Of a stretch of 9,320 nt of DNA, positions 1 to 6,402 are shown in pieces. How positions within the stretch are numbered: the first letter of the stretch is position 1; each line of letters opens with the position of its first letter. The notes under the pieces were generated by a model. That model worked only from the letters and a program-made list of their open reading frames with translations, did no database searches and was not told the origin of the DNA. The stretch lies in assembly GCA_030040455.1 (NCBI GenBank), contig JASHTR010000586.1, positions 1 to 9,320 of the forward strand, read 5' to 3'. Source of the stretch: Terriglobia bacterium (GTDB lineage: Bacteria > Acidobacteriota > Terriglobia > UBA7540). Made by a program: the position numbers and the translations under genes.

Positions 1-272
1 CCGCGCTCCAAGTGAGCGATCTCGGAGACCTCCAGCCGCGCATTTCTCAGGTCCTGGAGAATTCTCCGTGTATATCTGATTAGAGTCTCGCCCGCGGGCG
101 TCACATAAACCTTTTTATTGACCCTTTTAAAGAGCGGCTCGCCCAACTCCTCTTCAAGAAGCCTGATTTTGCGACTGATGGCGGACTGGGCGACATAGAG
201 TTGCCGGCTTGCTTTCGTAAAACTACCGTTCTCCGCCACGGCCAGAGCCATTTCCAGTTGCCGGAGATCCAT
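1..272 (-). CDS. LysR-family transcriptional regulator, N-terminal part (cut by window edge)
   Basis: Reading the minus strand from the ATG at 272-270 gives 90 uninterrupted codons that run off the window. The protein begins MDLRQLEMALAVAENGSFTK and continues with the LysR winged helix-turn-helix pattern: an A-S-R-Q-L stretch, then AQSAISRKIRLLEEELG (recognition helix and following segment), LFKRVNKKVYVTPAG (wing) and a linker helix starting near residue 62. These match the family's DNA-binding domain closely. The effector-binding domain lies outside the window. The start is supported by the family's usual N-terminus (M-[DE]-L-R-Q-L) and a weak upstream AAGG. The gene is divergent from the receptor gene, 140 bp apart, the classic arrangement in which a LysR protein controls its neighbour and itself. 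That it controls this neighbour, and the identity of its inducer, are inference or unknown. Confidence 0.95.
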   Translation of the reverse strand, partial: MDLRQLEMALAVAENGSFTKASRQLYVAQSAISRKIRLLEEELGEPLFKRVNKKVYVTPAGETLIRYTRRILQDLRNARLEVSEIAHLER

Positions 273-412
273 GCCTTAAATATACCTCAATCACCCATCT
301 CAATTTGTTATCAATATTAGCTCAACATTCTATTGGACAGAACCATCCGGTTGCACTCAATGTTACTACTTTGATTAAAGTTCGAAATTAGCGATCCTCG
401 TGAGGAGGAGCC
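273..412. promoter_or_regulatory. Divergent promoter/operator region between LysR gene and receptor gene
   Basis: This 140-bp stretch is clearly more AT-rich than the flanking genes and separates two divergent starts, so it should hold both promoters and any LysR operator. No strong sigma-70 promoter is visible. Weak plus-strand candidates are TTGTTA (305-310) with TCTATT (329-334) at 18 bp, and TTGCAC (351-356) with a poor -10 near 374-379. The hexamer CTCAAY occurs four times on the plus strand (286-291, 299-304, 321-326, 356-361). A short dyad TGTT/AACA (306-309 and 324-327) is also present. Which elements function cannot be decided by eye. Confidence 0.45.
403..410 (+). promoter_or_regulatory. 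Strong ribosome binding site of the receptor gene
   Basis: A purine-rich AGGAGGAG at 403-410 contains a full anti-SD match and lies just before the ATG at 413, fixing the start of the receptor gene. It is the cleanest translation signal of the cluster together with the one before 6403, and much stronger than those of the LysR gene and of the TTG-started esterase gene. Confidence 0.8.
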
Positions 413-3400
413 ATGGATTCCATAAAGCGTTCTTTCCAAAAGAAGAGTATACCGGCGGTAGCGCTCGTTCTTTTCTGTATGTTTTACTGGGGGACAGGCG
501 CAACTGCACAAGTCGAAACAACGACGCGCCTTAGCGGTGTTGTGCATGATCAAACGGGTGCCGTCGTGCCGGGGGCAACTGTAACCGCGAAGAACCAAGC
601 CACCGGCGGAGTGAGGGAGACAACTACTGATGCGGGTGGCTTTTACTCTATTCCCGCGTTGCCGCCCGGGGTCTACACCATTACCGTTACCCATTCCGGT
701 TTTAAAACGGCAGTGGTCGAGAACAGAAGTGTCCAGGTTGCGGCCCCCGCTGAGGTGGACTTTACGCTGGCCTTGGGCGCGGTGGCTCAGAAAGTCACCG
801 TATCCGCAGCCGGAGCGGAACTGCTCACCAAAGCGACTTCTGAGATTTCGCAGGTGGTCAGTCCAGCCCTTGTTGCCAGCCTTCCAATTCAACGGCAGAA
901 TATGTTCGATTTGGCAGCCCTTGCTCCCGGCGCAGTTCCCGAGAATATCGCGGCCGGATCTGAAACGACGTTTTTGGGTGACGCCCTGAATTTCGTAACG
1001 GCTGCAAATACGGTTATGCCCTCGGGAATCATCCTTTACGGAAATCGGGACAGCGCCGCTAATGTGTCGATTGACGGCGCGATGACGCAGAGTGCTGTTT
1101 ATCAGCAAACCACGTTACTGGTCTCGCCGGCCGACATCGAGGAGATGAAAATTGAAGGCGGAAACATGAACGCCGAGTTCGGCAATGGTGTTACGGCCGT
1201 CAATGTTATTACCAAGAGCGGAACGAACAGCTACCACGGTGAACTGTACGAATTCTTACGGAATAATTCTCTGGATGCGGCTCCCTTCTTCACAAACCTC
1301 CTCAATCAGAAATTACCGGCTTATCAGCAGAACGTGTTCGGCGTGGACGGCGGGGGACCAATTTTGAAAAACAAGCTCTTCTTTTTTGGAAATTACGAAG
1401 GCTATCGTGTCAACCAATTGACGGTCGGTTATGATGACGTACTTCCCCCGGGTGTCGCCAATGGAGATTTTTCGCAGGTTCCGGGTCAACCAGTCATTTA
1501 CAACCCTTGGAGTTATAATTCCACTACCGGTCTTCGGAGTCCTTTTCCTGGAAATATGATTCCACTTGGTTCCACAACCCTCTGTGCCCCACGCCCTACG
1601 TGCGTCGATCCCGCTGTAGGTAAATATATCCAGCAGTGGGTGTTGCCTGCGAATGGTGTCGTTAACGGGTTGCCTGTGTATGAGGGACTGGAAAGAACGA
1701 CCATGAATTCTAACCAGGGTACCGTGCGAACAGACTACAACGTGAGCCCGAGGACTTCGATTTATGGGCGCTGGACCCGGATGCAGGTGTCGCAGTTTGG
1801 GGGAGGCGTGGAGCCTCTGGAGGGTACAAATAATCCTTACGGTTCCAGCCAGGCCGTTATGCACTGGACGCAGATATTAAGTTCCCACAGTGTCAATGAC
1901 TTAATGGCGGCCTGGTCCGACCCGACATGGGGTCTCCTAAGAAACACCTCGCACGGAAACGTCGCGCAGGAAATAGGGCTGCAAAACGTGGGCAGTCTTC
2001 CCGGTGCACCGATTTTTTCAATTCCCGGTTATAACCTCGACACAGCAACTGATTATTTGCTACATGCACGCGAAAACGACTATCAGCTTAAAGACGACTT
2101 CTCTTTCGTTTCCGGCCGCCACAATATCAAATTCGGCCTTGAAGTTCGAAATAGACGATTTCTATATAATGATACCTCCTTTGATCAGGGGGAATTTGGG
2201 TTTGCAGATATATATTCCGCAGCATGTCCGGAAGGGAACACCTTGTGCACCTCCGCGCTGAGCTCAGCCGGTCTAAGCATGGGCGGGTCGGCATTGGGTG
2301 ACTTCCTGCTGGGCGCCGCAACAACAGGAACCAGAGTCGAGATCTTTCCTGCGCCTTACGCGGGATATCAGACATATTTCGGACCCTACGTGCAGGACTC
2401 CTGGCGGGCCACGCCTCGGTTGACGTTGAATTACGGATTGCGATATGAGTATTGGACTCCCTGGCTGGTCCCGCGGAATACTGACGCCTCATGGAATGGC
2501 CAAACGGGGGAACTGGAGTACGCTTTGCAGAACCCTCTCGATTATTTGAGCGCATCTGCCTGTTACGGTGCATGTGGCAAACTGAACCCTGCGGTCCCGT
2601 CGCGTGCTGGGTACACTACTGGGGACCATGACTTCGAACCGCGTGCTGGCGTGGCTTACGAGATCAATCAGTCGACAGTGTTTCGTGCGGGTGGAGGCAT
2701 TTTCTTCGACGGGAACATTAATGATAATCAGTTTTCAAATATCCAGACGGGGATGCCTCCCTTTACGCTCAGCGACACTCCTACCCCTGCTCCCTCCGAA
2801 CAGGTGCCGTCGGTGTTAGTGGATGAACAATTCCCTGCGTCAACGGCCGAGTCCATTCCAGTGCCGAACACAGGAGCTACTTTCCGGGTGGAAGAACCTT
2901 ATTATCCCACTGCCGCTGTGTATCAGTGGTCCACCAGTCTTGAAAAGACCCTGGGCTCTTATTGGTCCGCGACGCTGAATTATGTTGGCAGCCACACGAT
3001 TCACGAGCCTATGTTTATGGACCTTAATTCGGCCCGCCTCCCTCAGGGGACTCTTGCTAGCGTGAGCTTGCAGGATCGCCGTATCTTTCCGCAATGGGGA
3101 GAAGTTGGAAGCTGGATTCCGATTGGCTGGGCAAAGTACAACGCCATGACGGTAGCTGTGCAGAATCGGCCGTGGCATGGGTTATCGCTCGACTCGAACT
3201 TTACTTGGGCCAAAAATCTTATAACGGACAACATTCTCGGCAGCGACCAAGGTATCACGAATACCTTTGCTCCATACATCTTGGCGGGAGACGCAGAGAT
3301 CACACCCCGAGACTGGTTCACGGTCGGTTATCGTTACGAACTACCCTTTGGTACGGGCAAGGCATTTCTCGCGCAAGGCCGGCTGGAGAGAGGATTAGCG

Positions 3401-3850
3401 AGCGGATGGGCCGTAAGCGGCATCACCACTATTGCAAGCGGCGTCCCCCAGGAGGTAACAGATTCCGTAGACCTCTCGGACACAGGCCTATTAACTGCTT
3501 ATCCAGATCGAATCTGCAATCCGAACAACACCCAGACCGGCCGATCGTACCTCGAGTGGTTCAACACAACGTGCTTTGCGCAGCCGGCCTTCGGGACTTG
3601 GCCAAACTCACCGATGGGTGCGGTAACATATCCTAAACTGAATGATTGGGATATGAGCCTCAGTAAGACGACAGCTACGCACTTTCCAAGGGAAGGTGGA
3701 GAGTTTCAATTTCGGGCTGACTTCTTCAACGCCTTCAATACGGTACAGTGGGGTGCCCCGAACACGGAGTTTACGTCGTCCACTTTTGGCCAGATCTCGA
3801 GCACCCGGCCCGCCCGTGAAATACAATTTACGCTGAAGTATCTGTTCTGA
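413..3850 (+). CDS. Oar-like TonB-dependent outer-membrane receptor with carboxypeptidase-regulatory domain
   Basis: The product is 1145 aa. A Sec signal peptide is visible: a basic stretch with KR and KK pairs, a hydrophobic core (about 13-26), and ATA-Q cleavage near 32/33. Residues about 38-120 form a carboxypeptidase-regulatory/CnaB-like beta-sandwich (SGVVHDQTGAVVPGATV, then GGFYSIPALPPGVYTITV). A plug region follows, with SPADIEEMKIEGGNMNAEFG around 237-256 and NVITKSGTN at 264-272. The barrel carries Oar-type signatures: LFFFGNYEGYR about 322-332, GPYVQDSW at 657-664, LNYGLRYEYW shortly after, and FNAFN near 1105. It ends in an aromatic-rich strand with terminal Phe, as expected for an outer-membrane barrel. 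This architecture is typical of large acidobacterial receptors that take up bulky substrates with TonB/ExbBD energy. No SusD partner is adjacent. The substrate is unknown; a glycan breakdown product is inferred only from the downstream genes. The ATG at 413 is supported by its strong RBS. Confidence 0.93.
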   Translation: MDSIKRSFQKKSIPAVALVLFCMFYWGTGATAQVETTTRLSGVVHDQTGAVVPGATVTAKNQATGGVRETTTDAGGFYSIPALPPGVYTITVTHSGFKTAVVENRSVQVAAPAEVDFTLALGAVAQKVTVSAAGAELLTKATSEISQVVSPALVASLPIQRQNMFDLAALAPGAVPENIAAGSETTFLGDALNFVTAANTVMPSGIILYGNRDSAANVSIDGAMTQSAVYQQTTLLVSPADIEEMKIEGGNMNAEFGNGVTAVNVITKSGTNSYHGELYEFLRNNSLDAAPFFTNLLNQKLPAYQQNVFGVDGGGPILKNKLFFFGNYEGYRVNQLTVGYDDVLPPGVANGDFSQVPGQPVIYNPWSYNSTTGLRSPFPGNMIPLGSTTLCAPRPTCVDPAVGKYIQQWVLPANGVVNGLPVYEGLERTTMNSNQGTVRTDYNVSPRTSIYGRWTRMQVSQFGGGVEPLEGTNNPYGSSQAVMHWTQILSSHSVNDLMAAWSDPTWGLLRNTSHGNVAQEIGLQNVGSLPGAPIFSIPGYNLDTATDYLLHARENDYQLKDDFSFVSGRHNIKFGLEVRNRRFLYNDTSFDQGEFGFADIYSAACPEGNTLCTSALSSAGLSMGGSALGDFLLGAATTGTRVEIFPAPYAGYQTYFGPYVQDSWRATPRLTLNYGLRYEYWTPWLVPRNTDASWNGQTGELEYALQNPLDYLSASACYGACGKLNPAVPSRAGYTTGDHDFEPRAGVAYEINQSTVFRAGGGIFFDGNINDNQFSNIQTGMPPFTLSDTPTPAPSEQVPSVLVDEQFPASTAESIPVPNTGATFRVEEPYYPTAAVYQWSTSLEKTLGSYWSATLNYVGSHTIHEPMFMDLNSARLPQGTLASVSLQDRRIFPQWGEVGSWIPIGWAKYNAMTVAVQNRPWHGLSLDSNFTWAKNLITDNILGSDQGITNTFAPYILAGDAEITPRDWFTVGYRYELPFGTGKAFLAQGRLERGLASGWAVSGITTIASGVPQEVTDSVDLSDTGLLTAYPDRICNPNNTQTGRSYLEWFNTTCFAQPAFGTWPNSPMGAVTYPKLNDWDMSLSKTTATHFPREGGEFQFRADFFNAFNTVQWGAPNTEFTSSTFGQISSTRPAREIQFTLKYLF

Positions 3851-3851
3851 A

Positions 3852-3878
3852 ATCCCACTCAGCTAAGAAAGGTGGGAT
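3852..3878 (+). terminator. Stem-loop just after the receptor stop codon (weak terminator or mRNA-end hairpin)
   Basis: ATCCCAC at 3852-3858 pairs perfectly with GTGGGAT at 3872-3878, giving a 7-bp stem with a 13-nt loop, starting two bases after the stop codon. No T-run follows, so it is not a canonical intrinsic terminator. It could attenuate read-through or protect the 3' end of the receptor message while allowing some transcription into the esterase gene. Confidence 0.4.
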
Positions 3879-3948
3879 ACGGCTCGGCAGTTATGCATTT
3901 TACTGTTTACTTTGAGGACGAGCTGGCGCAAGGCACGCTCGGACTGAA

Positions 3949-3966
3949 GTGACGTGATGTGACGTG
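3949..3966 (+). repeat. Direct repeat GTGACGTG x2, 10-bp period
   Basis: GTGACGTG occurs at 3949-3956 and again at 3959-3966, so the copies lie on the same face of the helix one turn apart. The pair is 25 bp upstream of the esterase start. This could be an operator for a DNA-binding protein, or chance. No convincing -35/-10 pair was found in the same intergenic region (3851-3991). Confidence 0.4.
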
Positions 3967-3991
3967 GGGCCTGTAGTGCAGGAAGATCTGG

Positions 3992-6310
3992 TTGAAAGAG
4001 ACTTCTACAAGACGACTTTTCTTGGCTAGCGTAACAGCCGCTTGTTTCTCGGGTCTCCTGCCACGAGAGGTTTCTGGCGGCACAAGAGTGGCGGGCAGCT
4101 TTCGATCTGACATTGAACGTACTCCTTCCTCATTGAGCGGCACAACTCCTGCTCATATCCCCACGAATGTTCTCGAGCAACAGTTCCGGGAGATCAGTCA
4201 ATATTTTTTGAGGCAGATCGCTGCCTCGCCATCAGAGCGGGATCGATTGTGGCGCTCGGATTTCTCATCTATTACTGCTTACACTCAGTTTGTCTCCGAG
4301 CATAGGACTCATCTTCGGGAGATGTTGGGTTTAATCGAGACCACGTTTGGGAAACCCCAAATCACCGATCTCGGAGGGACAGATCTTGTGCGGGTCGAAG
4401 ATGTGACCGTCCCGCTTGATGAGAATTTCAAGGCACCGCTCCTTCTGTTTACTCCCCGGGCCGCAGCCCCTAGAGCTGCAGTCATCGCCGTTCCTTCCGC
4501 TAATGAATCAAGAGAACAGTTTGCGGGCATTGTCGAAGGGATGGCGCCTGCCCGATGGTTAACAGCCTTGCTTGATCGCGGTGTGGCAGTCGGCGTTCCG
4601 ACAACTATAGAGCGCCGAATGGACCATCCTTTGTGCCAACGGCTTCACTTGGATCGGCGTCGCTTGTTACACCGCCTGGGTTTCATTGTGGGCAGGACCT
4701 TGACCGGGCTTGAAGTTCAGCAAGTTCTTGGTCTACGGACTTTTCTCGCATCCCACGTTGGCGTTCCGGCAGATCGGATCGGGATTTTGGGAGAGAGGCA
4801 AGGTGGAATGACAGCCTTGTACGCAGCCGCCATCGATGAGAAAGTTGGCGCGCTGAGTATTCTGAACTACTTTCAGCAACGGGAGGCCTGCTGGAAAGAG
4901 CCGGTCGACCGGATGCTTTATGGCCAGCTCAATGAATTTGGAGACGCGGAGGTAGCAGCCCTCATTGCCCCCCGGCCCCTTACAGTGCTTTACACGGCGG
5001 AGGGACCAACACCTCCCACAAGCGTCGAAGCGGAAGCTGTACGCGCGCGACGCTTTTATGACGGACTGCGGCAAACGAGCGCGTTGATTGTGAAGGAAGT
5101 ACAGGCTAGTCATGCTTTGGAAGCATGCGCGTTGGCGATTGCGGAAACGCTTGAAGCAACCGAGAAGACGGAAGTGCCTCCCTTAACACTTCGGATTCCG
5201 GCGGAGCAGATCGAGCGGACTCGAAATGATCACTTTGAGGCGCTTCATCTCTATCTTCGCCATCTGTACGCTGAAAGTGACAAGATCAGAAAACGCCACT
5301 GGCAGCTTTTATCAACCGGGCCGTCGGAACGCACACAAGTCGTCAGCCGACTTCACACGGAGCTAAGCGAGTTGATGGGGATCATTCCGACTGGAAACGG
5401 CTCTCTCAACCCTCGAACGAAATTGATTAAGGTAACTGATGCGTTCATCGCCTATGACGTGCTCCTCGACGTGGTACCGGGAGTCGAAGCTTATGGGCAA
5501 CTCTTAATTCCGAAGAAAGTGGAAACACGATTACCGGTCGTAATCTGCCAGCACGGTAATGGCGGAGCTCCAAAAGATGTGACGGGCATAGTCGAGCCCT
5601 GGATCAACTTTTCGTTAGACCATTCAGGCAAAAAGGTGCAGACGATATATCATGCCTTCGCCGTCCGTTTGGCCGAACGCGGTTATGTCACCTTTGCCCC
5701 TTATGTCTGTGTCCCGAACCCCGCGGGGGTGCCTGAGGGAGCGACGGTTAATCCCCTGGTCCGGCAGGCAGCAGCCATTGGAAAAATGAGAACTAGTATC
5801 GAACTGACGAAGCTTCACCGCATCATTGACTTCCTCCAGGGGCTTCCTTTCGTCGATCCCGAAAGAATTGGCTATTACGGATTGTCGTATGGCGGGTATG
5901 ACGCCATTTGGATGCCGCCGCTCGAACCACGGATCAAGGCTGACGTAATCTCCGGAAATTTTAACGATTGGCGGGAGAAGATCACCAACGAAGTGCAACC
6001 GACCAGCTATATGTTTCACGAAGATGAAGACTTTTATAACTGGGATGTTCTCAATGTTTTTACCCACCTGGAACTGATTGCTTCAATGTGGCCGCGACCC
6101 GTCTGTGTGGAATGGGGGGTCCATGACCCCGTTACTCCGCCTGACTGGCACTGGCAAGCGTGGGCGCAAGTTGAGAGCTTGATTCAGTCATGGAATCTGG
6201 ACCACGTTCGCGACGTCGTTTTCAACGGCCCACATGAGATTCATGGCGTCGAGACCTTTGAGTTTCTGGATACATTCCTTCGTAAGCCGGCTTCCGCAAG
6301 TTCAGACTGA
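3992..6310 (+). CDS. Tat-exported tandem alpha/beta-hydrolase (acetyl-xylan-esterase/Abhydrolase_7-like), N-terminal unit degenerate
   Basis: The product is 772 aa. The start is TTG: an in-frame TAG at 3974-3976 excludes anything upstream, and AGGAAG at 3980-3985 is a suitably spaced RBS. The N-terminus carries a twin-arginine motif (T6-R-R-L-F-L-A12) and a hydrophobic stretch to about residue 23, so Tat export to the periplasm is likely. Two homologous units follow, about 60-390 and 410-770. The C-terminal unit has the nucleophile elbow G630-L-S632-Y-G634-G, an acid at D712 (WGVHDPVTP) and a histidine at H748 (GPHEIHG; H751 is an alternative). It should be an active serine esterase or hydrolase. 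The N-terminal unit keeps the fold pattern (ADRIGILG, IAPRP) but reads G-E-R269-Q-G-G at the elbow, so the nucleophile is missing. Similar proteins remove ester groups from carbohydrates; the substrate here is unknown. The gene lies 141 bp downstream of the receptor gene in the same direction. Confidence 0.85.
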   Translation: MKETSTRRLFLASVTAACFSGLLPREVSGGTRVAGSFRSDIERTPSSLSGTTPAHIPTNVLEQQFREISQYFLRQIAASPSERDRLWRSDFSSITAYTQFVSEHRTHLREMLGLIETTFGKPQITDLGGTDLVRVEDVTVPLDENFKAPLLLFTPRAAAPRAAVIAVPSANESREQFAGIVEGMAPARWLTALLDRGVAVGVPTTIERRMDHPLCQRLHLDRRRLLHRLGFIVGRTLTGLEVQQVLGLRTFLASHVGVPADRIGILGERQGGMTALYAAAIDEKVGALSILNYFQQREACWKEPVDRMLYGQLNEFGDAEVAALIAPRPLTVLYTAEGPTPPTSVEAEAVRARRFYDGLRQTSALIVKEVQASHALEACALAIAETLEATEKTEVPPLTLRIPAEQIERTRNDHFEALHLYLRHLYAESDKIRKRHWQLLSTGPSERTQVVSRLHTELSELMGIIPTGNGSLNPRTKLIKVTDAFIAYDVLLDVVPGVEAYGQLLIPKKVETRLPVVICQHGNGGAPKDVTGIVEPWINFSLDHSGKKVQTIYHAFAVRLAERGYVTFAPYVCVPNPAGVPEGATVNPLVRQAAAIGKMRTSIELTKLHRIIDFLQGLPFVDPERIGYYGLSYGGYDAIWMPPLEPRIKADVISGNFNDWREKITNEVQPTSYMFHEDEDFYNWDVLNVFTHLELIASMWPRPVCVEWGVHDPVTPPDWHWQAWAQVESLIQSWNLDHVRDVVFNGPHEIHGVETFEFLDTFLRKPASASSD

Positions 6311-6318
6311 TTCGAGCC

Positions 6319-6339
6319 GGATTCGTCTAAACCGAATCC
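6319..6339 (+). terminator. Perfect 7-bp stem-loop between esterase and glycosidase genes
   Basis: GGATTCG (6319-6325) pairs exactly with CGAATCC (6333-6339) around a 7-nt loop, 9 bases after the esterase stop codon. No T-tract follows, so full Rho-independent termination is unlikely. An mRNA-stabilising or processing role between co-transcribed genes is possible. Confidence 0.4.
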
Positions 6340-6393
6340 ACTCGCAAGTCAGATTGAGAAGATACGACTAGATTTTTGCCTGTGAGCTCGGAG

Positions 6394-6399
6394 AGGAGG
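6394..6399 (+). promoter_or_regulatory. Ribosome binding site that decides the glycosidase start
   Basis: AGGAGG at 6394-6399 sits 3 bases before the ATG at 6403. It selects this ATG over the in-frame TTG at 6376, which would place the RBS inside the coding sequence and push the twin-arginine motif away from the N-terminus. Confidence 0.8.
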
Positions 6400-6402
6400 A
6401 CT

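Noticed and set aside
317..1108. A 263-aa minus-strand open frame overlapping the start of the receptor gene and its promoter region
   Set aside because: It lies opposite a confidently assigned coding region, has no recognisable domain, is rich in Arg/Gly/His/Ser as antisense frames often are, and has no RBS.
3094..3636. A 180-aa plus-strand open frame inside the receptor gene
   Set aside because: It is an out-of-frame shadow of the barrel-coding sequence with low-complexity Arg-rich translation and no family signature.
413..3850. Possibility that the receptor is a SusC protein with a SusD partner in the cluster
   Set aside because: The sequence carries Oar-type motifs, and the next gene is an alpha/beta-hydrolase with a Tat signal, not a SusD-like lipoprotein.
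6376..6402. In-frame TTG start giving a 963-aa glycosidase
   Set aside because: The ATG at 6403 has AGGAGG just upstream and puts the twin-arginine motif at residues 3-4; the TTG has no convincing RBS.
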